A stretch of DNA of 64,000 bases from Rhizophagus irregularis. Its lineage: Eukaryota; Glomeromycota; Glomeromycetes; Glomerales; Glomeraceae. The DNA lies in NCBI RefSeq assembly GCF_026210795.1, contig NC_089447.1:808501-872500 (forward strand), read 5' to 3'. Made by a program: the position numbers and the translations under genes. The notes below the pieces were generated by a model. That model was not told where the DNA came from. It saw only the letters and a program-made list of their open reading frames with translations, and ran no database searches. This document shows positions 1 to 13,946 of this stretch, one piece after another; within the stretch, counting starts at the first letter, position 1; each line of letters begins with the position of its first letter.

Positions 1-1350
1 ATAACTATACTATAACTATACTATAACTATAACTTAAATGAGATCTACTCTGTAATGAAATCTTGTTAAAGTAAAATCATATCAATATCTTCATGATATA
101 TTTGAATATCATATGAGTGAACCAAGGAAAAGAATGAAAATACGGTACGCAAGGGCCACGCGACATCAAAGATGTTTGATGCATCAAGATAATAGCGTAC
201 AAAATTAATGTATGTACAGGGTGTATAGTAATATTCGAAAAGGTTGTGATAATCTTTTAATAATCTTATAATATTTATGTTTATGGTATAATATTATACC
301 AATATTATACCAATACTATACCAATACTATAATACTATACCAATATTATTCCAATATTATTCCAATATTATACCAATATTGTACCAATATTCTTCTCATG
401 TTTGATCTTTTTTAATGAGAACAATTTTAGTCGTATAGAACAATTTTGGTCGTATTGAAGAACGAGGAGGAAATTAGTTTCAGTTAAAACTTGTAAAACT
501 TGTAAAACTTGTTTATATCTAAAGTTTACCAAGTGGTGAGATTTACATTACTTGATCCGTCCAAATTCTCGGTTGAATCTTAAATATCGGACAAAGTACT
601 TTTCTTTATCAGGAAAATTTTTTAGAAAAAAGTCCTTTTTTGTTATTAAACTTCGCGTTATTCGCGTCTTATTTTGTTACACAAAATGAAAAAGAATTAC
701 TATTTTTATTTAACCTGATTTGTTAAAGATATCATATGTTAATAATACAAAATAGGTTTCTTTTAAGTAAATAATTATAAATTTTAAATAATGAGAAAAT
801 ATACAGAATTTGTGGTTTTCAGGTTCCCTCTCTTTGATAATCACGGACCGGGAAACTCATTCATAATGAATGAGAAGCAGTTGATCCGTTACAGATAAAA
901 AAAGATTTTTTTTTTTCTATTTTTTCCTTCGAAAAATTCGATAAAAAAAAAATCTTTTTTTTTTTTTTTTTTCAAAGTTTTTTTTTTTTCGACTTAGAAA
1001 TTATTGATGATGGTTAGTGTGATTTGATTGTTTTAATTATAGTTTATCATCAAATTTTTATTGGTAAACTTTAATAAATTTTTTTTTTATTATTATTGTT
1101 GTTGTTTTAATGTATAACAATTAAAAAAAAAAAAAAATTAAAAATTAAAAAAATTTATATTTTATTTTATTTTATTTGTGATGTTTTTCTTGATGTTTGA
1201 CAAAGGAGTAGGGAATCGGGTCGACCGGAACTTTAATATTTTTTTTTTCTTTTTTCCATTTCCTTTCTTATTCTTATTCCCTATTATTATTTATTATTAT
1301 TATTATTTATTATTATTATTGTTGTTGTTGTTGTTATTGTTGTTGTTGAC

Positions 1351-1390
<40 letters not shown>

Positions 1391-4300
1391 CTTCTCTTTT
1401 TATTTTTTTATTTTTTTTTTATTTCCTCTTTTTATTTTTTATTTTATATTTTTTTATTTTTAATTTTTTCTTTTTTATTTTGATTAAAAAAATTGACAGA
1501 TTTTTTTTTTTATGTAATTCCAAATTTTATTCAAGATTGGAAAAAAAAAAAAATTTTTTTTGTAAACTGTAAATAATTACACATTTTTGTTATGAATTAC
1601 ACTTTAACCAGTTAGAATCTGTAACTAAAATGAATTGTGATACGAAAAAATATGTTGATTCGTTACAAAATTAAAAAAACGGATATAATCAAGTAAGGTA
1701 ATAAACGCCAAGGGGAAGGGGAGGAAGGTCGAGAATGTGTCGAATATGTCGAATATTATCAAATATGTCGAATATGTCGAATATGTCGTTTTAGAATATA
1801 TAAAAAACGATCTCCTTTGCTCCTCCCTCGATCCGATATTCGGTAATGGACAATTAGAAGTTAATTTAGTTACCCAATAGACAAACAAATAAATAAGACT
1901 CATTACAGTAATATTTACTTTTTTGTTTACTAAAAAAATTTACTGTAATCGACCTAGCATTTAACATTACCAACTATAATAATAACTATAATAAACTATA
2001 ATAAACTATAATAAACTATAATAATTTAATATCCCTCCTTCCCCCTTAAAAAAAAAAAGTTCCCACATCTTTTATGTAACGTGAATGTTAAATTGTCAAG
2101 TAAAAAATGGTCATACCAATAGGTCATACCAATGGTCATACCACTGGTCATACCACCCCTAATAATCTAAAACAATCTAAAATAATCTAATAATAATAAT
2201 AATAATAAATTTATAATTTATTATTTTTTATTATTTATTATTATTATTTATTTATTTATTATTTTTATATTGACTAATATTATATGTCTCAAAAAATAAT
2301 GCTTCAAAATATGCTTCAAAATATATTATCTTTTATTATCATACGCCAAAAAATAAAAAATCATCATTAAATCGATCTACATACAGCAATTTACAAGTTA
2401 AAAAAGATAAACTGATCAACTACAGAACATTACGCCCATATTAAAAAATTAACTTGTTTTAATACTCGTTTTTTTTTTTTTTTAAACTACACTATATATT
2501 ACTATTGGTGTATCCTATATGTAATACTATTAACTATTGGTGTGCTATATATGTGATATTTAAGAGACCTAAATCGGTATCATACTTTCCTATATTAGGT
2601 AAAAGAATATTAACATTAAAAGAATATTTTTTCAAATGTAACAAAAAAAAAAAAAAAATTTTTTTTTTTTTACAATCTTATGAAAGAATTTAAAAATGTT
2701 TTGATTTCAAACTATTACTTTTTTAAAAGTTTCAATAAGACCATATTGGAAAAAAAAAATATTGAATCTAAGAATCTAATCTATATTTTTTTTTTTATTT
2801 CAATCGCTTTCCAACCGCATCATCCGTTTTTTAACCGGATTTAAACTACTTTTAAAAATTATTTTATATGATTCACTTTATAATAAATATTTTATCCACT
2901 TTAACCACTTTTAATCGAACGCGACCTCTTCCCCGATTCTTCTTTTTCAGCGCGTTTAAAGAAAAAATAAATAAATAAATGAATAAATAAAAATATAGTA
3001 ACACGGTAACTTGTCGTAATGTTATCTGATCAATGCACATAATGTACATATAAAAAAAAATCATCATATTCTTTGAGATACTAATGGAGAAAAATATGCA
3101 AATATAAACACTAATATAAACAAATCACATTATGATTGCTTTGTTGTCTTGTGAAATCCTTATAAACAATAATAAAAAATGTGACCTCCTATTTTATATA
3201 CTTACTAAAAATATCCTTTCGAAAAAAAAAAATTTTTTTTTTTTTTATGAAAAGGGAATATCAAAAAGAAAGAGAATCCTTTGATATTAAAAATTAATAA
3301 AATGATAAACCAATAAAATTTATCTAAATTTATTTAAATTTATTTAAAAAAATCTTGACCAGTAATTTGACTCGTTGTTATTATTATTATTATTCATTAA
3401 AATGGTATTATTTTTTTTTTTTAAAAAAAAAGAACCCTTTTTTTATTTTATTTTATTTTATTTTATTTTATTTAAAATTTTTTTCTTTGTTCTTTTACTT
3501 CCTTTCTTTGGTATATAATTTTTTCCCATAATGATTTCTTCTTAACCGACACACCCGATGTATCCGACTACAAAATCTCCCCGCGAGGAATAAATATATA
3601 AAAAGGTCCATTTTCTCACTGTTCCCGTTACACCCCGTTACACCCCGTTACACATGAAAACATTGAAAAAAGAAAATTTTCTAACCAAGGAAGTGTTCCG
3701 TTTATTCTTTTTTTAGTTTAAATCCAAAAAAAAAAAAATTTTTTTTTCGGAAAAATAATTTTTTTTTATTAACCAATAATAATAAAATAATACGGTTGGG
3801 CGTAAAAAAAAATTATTATAAGCACATAGATAGGTTCGTGTAAAAAAATCAAATGTTTATAAAAAAAAAAAAAAATTTTGATCTCGTGAAATTTCGTGTT
3901 TCAGTAAATATTTTTCAAACAAAAATTTTTTGATTATCCGTTAGGGTTTTATCTATTATATCAAAAAGAATGAATGAATTTAAAGTTTTTCTCATTCGTT
4001 CTTCTAAAATATAAGAGGATTGATAAGTAGATGATATAGATGAAAAAATCAAAATCATTATGTAATATAATTAAATATCATAAATATATATATATCATAT
4101 CATTTCCATATAGTTGGAACCTTAATGAAAACCCTTTCATTCGACTCATTTTGGTCATTTCATTCATTATTAATACAACCAATTTAATTCCTATTTATGA
4201 ATCATATGATTAAAAACAATTAACTATTATTTTGGATTAGCTTGAAATTTTAATTTTTTTTACAATCAAGAAATTAAACAAGAAAGAAAAAAAAAGAAGA

Positions 4301-7300
4301 GAAAAAAGATTATATATAATTAGTTAAGATCTTTCTCCTTAAAAGGAACAAGGTTTTTTATCCAATAAACCTATAATTAGCGTAATAAATAGTAATAAAT
4401 AGTAATAAATTGTAGTAATAGATGGTAATAAATTTAATAGATTTAATAAATTTAATAGATTGTTGTAATAGATTGTAATATAGAAATAGACAGTAATAGT
4501 AATAGATTGTAGTAATAAATAGTAATAGTAATTAATAGATTCATTAGATTGTAATGATTGTAATAATACTTTAATAACTTTAATAACTTTAATGACTTTA
4601 ATAGTAATAATAAATACCCGCAATAAAAATACCCGTATATAAAAATATCATACTCATACGTAATTACCCGATATTCTCGTAATAATCGTAATAATAGTAA
4701 TAACAAATACCATAAATATCGTAATAATAATAACCGTTAACAATAAATAGTAATAATAGTTATTATTAAATCGGTTTCATAAATTCAAATAGTTTCAAAT
4801 AGTTTCAAATGTTATAAAATGTTTCAAATTTTAAAAAACTATAATTTTTTTAAAGTATTCATTATAGTTATATTATTTTAGGTAAGCGTAAATAAAATAT
4901 AATTGAATGATTTGAATGATTGAATGATTGAATGATTGAATGTCTAACAACTCTCCAAAAATATATATTTTATTTCGTACACAACATAAAAAATTATTCC
5001 GTTATATAAACTTGTGTAAAATTACACAAAAAAAATACAATATTTGATAAAAATAATATTTATTGTAAAACGATTAAAAAACAACAACTAACAACTAACA
5101 ACTAACTAACTAAATAACTAAATAACTAACAACAACAACAACAATAAACAATTTTTTTTATTTTTATTTTTATTTTTATTTTTTTTTAATTTATGTTTAT
5201 ATATGTATATATGTATATATGTAATATGTTGTAAATGTTGTAAAATGTGTGTACATAAAAGTATTACAGTTTTATTGTTAAACCATACTAATAAATCCAA
5301 TAATTGAAAGAAAATTAAATTTAACTATATTAAGATAATTAAAAATTTTTTTTTTTTTCCCTTTTTTTATTTTATCATGTTTTTTTTTAAAACAATCAAA
5401 AATAAAAAAAAATAAAATAAAAAAAAATTCAAAAAAAATTTGATTTTTTTAGACTAAAAGATACTAAAAATTTCGTGATCCCAAAAAATCCCTTTTTTGA
5501 TAATTTCTCATTTCCAAAATTATCCAAATATATTATATTATCCCTTTTTTAATTAATTTAATTAATTAATAATTATAAAAAGAAAATAAAAAATTTTTTT
5601 TTAAAAAAAAAAATATCGACAAAAATATTAAAAAAGATAATATAAAGATAATATAAAGATAATGAACACAAAAAAATTATAATCTTCAAAAAAAAAAACA
5701 ATGGAATTTTAAATCCAATAAGACTTTCAAAAATGACTTGTTGAAAAAAAGAAATTTTTTGTCAATTTTTTTACGTTGTTTCTTAATTTTTATTTTAACC
5801 TGTATGCTTAAAACGGTAATAAAATTTAAAGTTTACCTTTCATATTCAATTAATACAATTTATAAACTAGCATAACATTACGTACATGTCAAAACTAACT
5901 AATACAAAAACAGGTAACAAAAAAAAAAACATTAAAGTATAATCCTTAATCTTCAAAAAGTAAATTAATTCAAGCAAACATTAAAACATATTTTTAAACA
6001 CACAAATTATGAAGGAAAGATCATCAAAACTTGTATGTATGGATTATGAATTTCCGAACCAATTTTTTTTTATTATTATATATATATTATATAGAATATG
6101 CGTAGAATATGCGTGGAACGTCATGTGCTATTTTTAAACGCGTTAATGCGTTATTTGTTTATCAATTTTTTATTATCAATTTAACAATATTTCAAACATT
6201 ACACATATTATTACACTATTACAAATTTTTTTCTCAAATCATTTTAATCCATTATAAAAATCTAGAAAAAGAATACGCGTTCTTTTTAATTTTTAGTCGA
6301 TTTTCATACAATGAAAGTTTTATTAACTTTTATATTATTAAATATTATTATATTCGCGTTTCTAATTTTGTGTAATTTTGAACTGCGCCTTCAAGTATTA
6401 CAATTATTTAATCTTCATGATCAATGGTTCGTTTAACCAAATTTTCTTGTTTGTGATGATCTAGTTTTATTAGAATGTCATTTAATGGTTAGTTCATTGG
6501 CCTTTGTATTAGCCCACTTTGTAATCTTCCCTTTTTATTCGTTCAAATCTTCTTGACGAATAATATTATTTGATGTTTTAGATAATCTAATGAAAAAATC
6601 TTGTGAATAAATAAAATTTCGTAATACAATATCTAACAGATGAATAATAATATATCGTAACATATCTGATATATCGTAACATTTATCGTAACATTTTATT
6701 TACTATTTTGTTATTCGTATCCTATTCTTTTGTACTATTGTTACTATTGTTACTATTGTAAAAAATAAAAAATAATAATAAACTAAAAATTAAAAAAGTA
6801 AATCATTGAAATTTGAAATTTTGAAAATTTGAACCTTTTTTTTCTTTTTATTTATTTATTTATTTATATATAAATATAATATAATAAATATATCAAGAGA
6901 TATATAATATATATATATATATATATAATATATATTTTGATTAAATAATTAATATTATTATTACTTTACTTACTTAATATTATTTCCGTTTAAAATATCT
7001 AAAATCGAAATGTTTTGTTTTTGTTTTGATTTTATTAAAACTTGTAAAAATTCAAGAAAAAATAATAAGGAGTATTTTTTTTTTTTTCGAATCTTCTTTG
7101 AGAGTTGAGATTCTATGGATGGAATTTCATTTGACTTTTTCAATTTCTAGGATTCTCACGTGATTCGCCTTCCAACAATTCTTAACTTTTAATCACATTT
7201 GTTTTTTTTTTTGTTGTTGATGTAAAAAAAAAATTAAGGGTGTTTGTTGTTTATTTTGTGCATATCATGTATATTTTGTATATTTTCTTATATCTCGTCA

Positions 7301-7420
7301 TTTCGTCATTTCTATTTTGCATTTTAATTAAATATTTCACAATATTTACAATATTTATTAAGTACAACATTTCATCAATATAGATTTAATATAGATTTGG
7401 TGTACAAAAAAAATGTCATA

Positions 7421-7690
7421 TCAATATGTCGTAATTTGCAATCCGCGTGAATAAAAGAATATGTCGTAATTCTTAATCCGCGTGAATAAAAGAATATGTA
7501 ATCCGCGTGAATAAAAAAAATATGTAATCCGCGTGAATAAAAGAATATGTAATCTGCGTGAATAAAAGAATTTGTAATCTGCGTGAATAAAAGAATATGT
7601 AATCTGCGTGAATAAAAGAATTTGTAATCTGCGTGAATAAAGAAGTATATATATATTATATATAGTCCGCGTGAAAGAAAAAACCTCCTC
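7421..7690. repeat. Minisatellite, about 26-base unit
   Basis: About nine tandem copies of a unit resembling 'tatgtaatccgcgtgaataa' plus 'aagaa'. The core 'gcgtgaataaa' is kept in all copies, and C/T variants (ccgcgtg or ctgcgtg) fall in blocks. There is no unique spacer between copies, so this is not a CRISPR-like array. Two open frames on the minus strand are translations of the repeat. Confidence 0.9.
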
Positions 7691-7754
7691 GTACCCTCGT
7701 GAACAAAATCCGTGTGAAATAAATATTTCACGTGGTTGATTCACCCACCTTAAA

Positions 7755-7935
7755 ATAGCATACCTCAAATACGCATAACCTCAAATACGCATACCTCAAG
7801 TACGCATACCTCAAATACGCATACCTCAAATACACATACCTCAAATACGCATACCTCAAATACGCATGCCTTAAGTACGCATGCCTTTAAGTACACATGC
7901 TTTAAGTACGCATGCCTTAAGTACGCAATACGCAT
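7755..7935. repeat. Minisatellite, about 15-base unit
   Basis: Roughly eleven head-to-tail copies of a unit like 'cctcaaatacgcata', drifting to 'ccttaagtacgcatg' toward the right end. It lies about 65 bases after the 7421-7690 array and has a different unit, so the two arrays arose separately. Confidence 0.88.
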
Positions 7936-8547
7936 GATTAAAAATATTACTCACACTAAGATTCTCGATGAGATCTCGAATAGTTACAATGTGTTATTGA
8001 AGCAAATCATGTGATATCAGGCCTCTGACTTCAAAGAAGACAATTCGGATGATAACCCATTTATTTACTACTAGCATAGTAAATAACCAGCTCCTCAAAG
8101 TCACTCTTCCAAACCAGTTCTTAGGTTTACAGGAATCAAAATTACATGAAATTAATTTAAAATATAAGCATTTTCAACTGTTTGAATGTAAATGTTGTAG
8201 TATCTATTACAAGTTACAACTATCAAATGAATAAATAATTGTTATTTGATCGTATATTGTACATGTATATTGCCTCAACATCATTTATATAAAGTGTTAC
8301 AATTTTTTTCTCTTTCGATAATATCCATAGATATCCTAAATCGAATATTTATCCAATACTAGTTTATTGTGAAGTTTGATATATATCATGTGATTCCTCT
8401 CAAATGATTAAACCAAATAATAGTCTAATAGCGTCTCTCCGGGTAAATACATCTCACTAACCTCTCTCTCATCTCAAATTACCTCTCTCCAGGTAATACC
8501 GCCTCTCTCACTAATTCGAACAGCCAGAATCAACGTAAGTAGTCCCC

Positions 8548-9636
8548 CTATTCAATTCCTAATCCCGGGAAACTTTTAAGTGCATTTCGAATATTTCGTA
8601 TATGATCAGGTGTTGTCTTACAACATCCTCCTATAATGATTTTAAATTTTGCTAATTCTGCCCAAATTTTAGTATAATCTTCAAATTCATCAGGATTAAT
8701 TTTATCATCACATCTATAATCTCCAGCATTAGGATAACATATAACATATTTTTTTTCATACCCATTTTTATCTAATTCATCACGAATATTCTTAACCGAT
8801 TTTTCAATAAATTTTGGAATAACACAATTAATTCCTATACTTACAATACAATCAATTTTACTACATAATTTTATACAATCAATTAATAATTTACCATCAC
8901 TTATTTGATCCTCATTTTTACATGTAAATGATACCCAACAAGGTATATCAAGATCATCTTCTTCTTTTAATAATGAACAAATTGATTCAATTTCTAAATA
9001 TGATGGTATAGTTTCAAATGCTATAAAATCAATTAATGATAATAAAGGTTTAAATATATTTAAATTATTTTTATGAAATTCTTTTAATTTTTCTAAATTA
9101 ATATCATTTCCATAATTTCCTGTATATTCACTATAATCTCCTAATGATCCTCCAAATGGTCCAAATGATAATGCTATCATAGGTTTCATTCTTTTTTGTG
9201 TTTGATCTTCTTTATATTCCTTATATTCTTTATATTCTTTCCAAAATATATCTCTTGCTTCTACAGCAAGATGTACTGATTTTTGTATTAATTCTATCGC
9301 TTCTTGTTTTGTAAATCCTTCCTTTATAAAAGTATCGATAGGAATCTGATAACTAAGTAAATAAGTATGTTAGACTGTAAAAATCTCTTAATTTCTTAAT
9401 AATGGAAAGATTAAATCGTAAAAAAATTATATATACCTGCATGTAGTCGCAATATCAGCACCAGCCCTAAAATATGATAAATGAACTTCTCTTATCGCAT
9501 CAGGATCTTGATATAAACAAGAAGCTGACCATAAATTTGTTGTGAATTTTTTTCCACATGTTATCTCTAATTCAGTTGCCAATCCACCATCTAATATTAA
9601 CGGTTTAGATATTTCATAAAAATCTTTTATCTTCAT
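8548..9636 (-). CDS. Homocysteine S-methyltransferase (two exons)
   Basis: Predicted to transfer a methyl group to homocysteine to make methionine (Mht1/Sam4-type, usually with S-methylmethionine or AdoMet as donor; cytosolic). Exon 1 is 9636-9437 and exon 2 is 9352-8548; the 84-base intron has GT-AG ends and joining restores ADIATTCSYQIP, giving 334 residues. Visible family motifs are LDGGLATELE near the N-terminus, SFGPFGG and SEYTG mid-protein, a GINC cysteine, and the late IIGGCCKTTPDHI segment. The GINC Cys and the two Cys of GGCC are the known zinc-thiolate ligands, so the active site looks intact. I chose the Met before KIKDFYEI; an in-frame Met 60 bases upstream (9696) would add a low-complexity stretch overlapping the minisatellite. 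It stands alone in its neighbourhood. Family assignment is firm; donor specificity is not readable. Confidence 0.93.
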
Positions 9637-9654
9637 TATTAAAAAAAAATTATT

Positions 9655-9875
9655 TGAGGTAATGAAAGAATTTGAAGTAATAATGTATTTTAACACAACG
9701 AAATATTTTGAGGTAATAAGGTATTTATAATGGGGTATTTAAGGTAACGGAGTATTTAAAATAATGAGGATCTAAGATAATAAGGTATTTGAAATAATGA
9801 GGTATTTGAGATAATGAGGTATTTACAATTTAAGGTAACGAAATATTTAACACGATAATGAGGTATTTAGGTAAA
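9655..9875. repeat. Degenerate minisatellite upstream of the methyltransferase
   Basis: Imperfect copies of a unit of about 17-18 bases related to 'ataatgaggtatttga' occupy the region just 5' of the homocysteine S-methyltransferase start, where its promoter should lie. Confidence 0.75.
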
Positions 9876-12800
9876 AAAAAAAAAAATTTCAAGGGGAGAG
9901 GGAGGTATTTATATATGAAAAAAACTGTATCGGTATGCATTAAGCTAGTAAAATTCGGGAAAGCAAATTTGACTTTTAACGTGAAAATTTTCGAATCATT
10001 ACTAAATAAAGATTTCAATTATTTAATTGGATGAACAATTATGCCGAAAATACGAAAATGCCAAGAAATATCGTCTCTGTAAACTAATTTTTGATCTTAA
10101 AAATTAAAAAGTATGAATACTAACTAATACTAATATTATTTCAACATATCTAAATATATGAAAATCCAAATACTGTGTACTGTATGTAATTTTTTATGTA
10201 AAATCAAAAAACTTTGGCTTTTTTTTTGCAAATACAAAAATTTTTATTTTTTAACTAGTTAGACTAACCAAATAGATCTTACAATTCGGCATTTTCAAAG
10301 CTATTGAAGTTATTCGTGTAGCCTTAACCTCCTCTCCACTTTTTTTTACCTCTTTTTTTATCAAAATAAAAGAGTGTAAAAGGAATTTTTCTATAAAAAT
10401 TTGTAAATTATTGTTAGCCAATTTTACTACACTTTTTTTTAAAAAAGAAAAAGAGGGGGAAAGGAATTTATCTATAAAAAAATTTGTAAATTATTGTTAG
10501 CCAATTTTACTAATTTTACTACACTTTTTTTTTAAAAAAGGGGGAAAGGAATTTATCTATAAAAATTTGTAAATTATTGTTAGCCAAGATCGTAACGCAA
10601 TTGTCAAATTTATATTTATTACCGATCAAGATTTAAATTACAATAAAATTTATTATAAATATAGAGCCTATTCTCAATATTTTTCCCACCAAATCACTCC
10701 TATTAGATAATTTCCAAATCATTCTATCCTTTCTATTAAATCTACTTTAAATCTATTTTACTGTATTTTCACTATTTTTACATCAAAAATGCCTTGAACG
10801 CAAACTTATTCAACTTTCTTTATTCAATGGCCTAATGTCGTGTTTACCAAAAAGATTTTGTTCAATCAAATCCAATGACAACAAGATTTGATCCAACAAG
10901 GCGACAATGCAAAAATTTCAAAGTCGGGTGCGGGAATTTAAAATGTCTGTTAAATGTGTTAAATGGAAACCTGGAAGGACATCTATCTGGCTCGGACCCC
11001 GACTTTTACATATTAGCGTTTTCATGAGGAGCTATTCTGGTTAACAGAACGTAATTATTTAACTGACTTTTTCATTATTTTAAGCATGAGTCCAAAACTG
11101 TGCAAAGAAACAGTGTTGCAAAGTTTCTTCAGCGATCAGACCCATTGACAACACTTTATTTTATGTTGATCGTAGAAGATACCTGATATGAATACAGAAA
11201 AATGAGCACTTTAATAAAGGATAAATGTTTATGAAGCAGGCGTCAATCCCGATCTCACCACCATACCCGATCCTCATGTTCACCTCATTGACATTGGAAC
11301 TGCTATACTGCATCGTTGGCGACATGCAAATCCAATGTGGAGAAATGATTATCCCAGTCCAATGCATTGCCTATTTTTAATAAAGATTGGAACTGGTTGG
11401 ATTATTCTTTTAAGAAATTACTGCAGTCGAAGCGACAGAAATTACTTCATTAAATATTATCTTGGCAAAACGTCAAAAATCGGCATTTTCATTTTTTTTA
11501 CCTATAAAATTTTATATTTTATTTCTTATATTTTATTTTTAAATCTTTATTATTTATAAATTTAAATTTTATTTTTTATACTTATATTTTAAAATATGTT
11601 TTTTCATTTATAAATTTCATATTTTATTATTTTATTTTTTTTTATCCTTAGCTGTTAGATTTATAAAAAAAGGGAGGATATAACAAAATTCGCAAAAAAG
11701 TCTGGGTTAGAATAAAGAGGCAGTCACAGATTTACTAATTGGTTAACCATCTATATTTCAAAATCTCCCTGCTCTGAACGAAGATACTGCTATGTTTCCA
11801 TAGAAACCCACGTTTTTTAACCTCATTGTTGGGCACACATTCATGAATCAAAGGGACGGTAAATGACTTTAAAAAGCATATACATAATTATGAATAAAAT
11901 CGATTAATTAAATCGTGAAATGATTTAGCAATTTAAGTTATATGATTTATATAAGTTATAGAGTAAAATCAATTTCTGAGAACAATCAAAATATCAAATA
12001 CAAGCAGGAATTCTGAGAGGGCTTAGTTCGGGTTTTATTATCTAAAGGTAGTTGAAACATTTAACTAGAAATTGTTCACGTATATTTTTAAAACATGATT
12101 TCGCTTAATCTGAGAATAGAATTTTCACAATGTACAGTACACAGGTTCCGTTCCAGAAAAAAATCGATATATCAAAATTCAAAATTTATAAGTTTAATGA
12201 TTTCATATCGTGAAAATTCACACAGTCATTATATCGAGTTATTGCATTATTTTTATTGATAAATTAAATATTGTATACTCTTCTGAAAATTATTAAGAAA
12301 AATCTTATTCAATAAGTGTCTTATTAGCGCAGATGGTTTTTAACTGTAAAAAGGTGACATTAATAAGATTTTGACAGTACGATGAAATACGATATAACAT
12401 TATAACTGGACCATTCCATTCCAATAGAAGATTTTTCAAAAATCCGGTATATCGAGGAAAATCTGAAATCCGGTATATCAAAATCAAATTTATTTTAAAT
12501 TATAATAATCCGATCCGAAACTCCGCTATATTAAGATTTTCCGAATTCGGTTCATCGGTGTAATAATTAGACTTATCATATGATATATATTACTATCAAC
12601 ACGCGATTAGACCGCAATCTCATAATAAAGTTCACTAAAATTGTTCAGAACGAACGCATTCCTGTTACCTTACAGTACCGCTTAAAAAGTCCATATCTTC
12701 TTTAAAAATTCGGGTATATATATATATATGGTTAAAAAATCATAGTTTTGGTAAAATTAGGGCAAAATACCTATAGATATTAAAATGCAGCGTCATTTGC

Positions 12801-13670
12801 TCAGATTGATTCCTCGATGAAATTTAAGAAATCATTCGTAGACAGAATAATTTCAATAAAAAAAAGGAAGACTGTAAATAGCGAGATACTAATTAATGAT
12901 GCGTTGATAGTAACGAAAAAATACACGTATTATTTAACAACTGCTAAGAATACATCACGCATTAAATGATGGGGTGATTAGTTATTCGCTGCATTTATGC
13001 CCAACATCATAATTTATTATTATTATGTAATCAATGAACTTTGGTGCCATCCCGTTACATTAGAACTATTAAACACATTTCAGATGAATTGTTTACTTAA
13101 CAAGTTATCATAGCATTTATACAAGTTCTTTCAAGTTCTTTGGTGTGATTTGATCATCAATAGATTTCTTCTATACCTTATCTGGATATATCCGATACCC
13201 GTCACATAAAACGGCTGGGCACCGCCTGGCAGGAATATATATTATAATGAGTATAATGAAAAATCAAAGAATCCTTAAAGACCTTTTTATTTTCCTTTTC
13301 TCTATATTTTTCATGACTTTGTGATTATGGTAACAATGAATATTTAAAGAATTCTTAAAATTCACATGACATATTAACTTTTGTCCTTTACAATATTTAT
13401 GCAGATTAAGGTTGAAACGTATTGTTTACTTGGATAAACAATAATTTTCACCGTGCCACACAGCCCCATAGGAGAAATGAAGGAAAAGAATGGAAAAAGA
13501 ATATTGTGCCTAGATTATTGAATGGAAAATTTGTTTATAAGTTGTTGAATTGTAAAAGTATGTATGTAATTTTTTTCTTTAAATCTTTTTTTCACATATC
13601 TTTTAAATATATACTACTACTCTCTTTAATATCAAGAGATATTATTACTAAAGTGTAATTAATAAAAAAA
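9876..13670. other. Intergenic stretch without a supportable gene
   Basis: AT-rich sequence with a few short open frames (11161-11559, 12305-12487) that show no domain and no splice partners. A cluster of 'tatatcga' and 'ccggtatatc' motifs at 12155-12560 looks like the remains of an old DNA element but has no clear ends. The triple repeat at 10370-10587 is listed separately. I see no RNA gene. Confidence 0.55.
10370..10587. repeat. Three tandem copies, about 70-85 bases each
   Basis: Three head-to-tail copies of a block that runs from a poly-T/poly-A junction through 'ggaatttatctataaaa' and 'tttgtaaattattgttagcc'. They differ by small A/T-run indels and a short 'ttttactaa' insertion. Confidence 0.85.
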
Positions 13671-13946
13671 ATGTCCACAAATACAAACATCATTTTAAAT
13701 ATTCCTATTAAACAAACCTATTCTATAAATGATATTAATGAAACAAATTTAACAAATTTCAATACACCTCATAATTTATTAAATTCTTTCTTCATAAATC
13801 AAAAACAAAGTATAAGATTCAATTCATATGATAATAATTTAAATGAGAACCATTCAACGGATTCTCATTTCTTAGCCTCTTCAATAGGAATATTTGGTTT
13901 ATGCAGAGCATTTTTGGTGTTTGTTTTGTTGGCTCCAAAAAAATAA
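13671..13946 (+). CDS. Hypothetical Asn-rich small protein
   Basis: A 91-residue open frame beginning at an ATG in A-rich context. The N-terminal two thirds are polar and Asn/Ser/Thr-rich; the last 25 or so residues are hydrophobic (LASSIGIFGLCRAFLVFVLL) and end in Lys-Lys, which could be a C-terminal membrane anchor. No domain is recognised. Better codon-like composition than surrounding frames is the only support, and it could be one exon of a longer gene or a chance frame. Confidence 0.3.
   Translation: MSTNTNIILNIPIKQTYSINDINETNLTNFNTPHNLLNSFFINQKQSIRFNSYDNNLNENHSTDSHFLASSIGIFGLCRAFLVFVLLAPKK

Larger units (their letters stand above)
1..8547. other. Gene-free AT-rich region with simple repeats
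   Basis: No supportable gene is seen. The stretch is dominated by A and T runs, TTA/TTG triplet microsatellites (about 1285-1390), AATAGT-type repeats (4380-4740), TTTTTA runs (5150-5190), degenerate 'ccaatattata' repeats (290-385), a short 'ggtcatacca' array (2110-2155) and AT dinucleotides (6885-6940). Open frames here encode only runs of Leu, Tyr, Phe or Ile and have no domain signal. Two minisatellites near the right end are listed separately. Confidence 0.7.

Noticed and set aside
1178-1572. Two overlapping open frames of 101 and 73 residues
   Set aside because: They encode runs of Tyr, Leu and Phe from TTA/TTG/TAT microsatellite sequence; no domain or splice context.
7421-7690. Possible CRISPR-like array
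   Set aside because: Copies abut directly with no unique spacers, and the DNA is eukaryotic nuclear sequence.
7375-7768. Two minus-strand frames of about 115 residues with repeated 'FYSR..HI' units
   Set aside because: They are translations of the 26-base minisatellite, and two frames being open at once reflects the repeat composition.
12155-12560. A complete pogo/Tigger-like element suggested by 'tatatcga' motifs
   Set aside because: No matching ends, no duplication and no coding frame; only scattered motifs.
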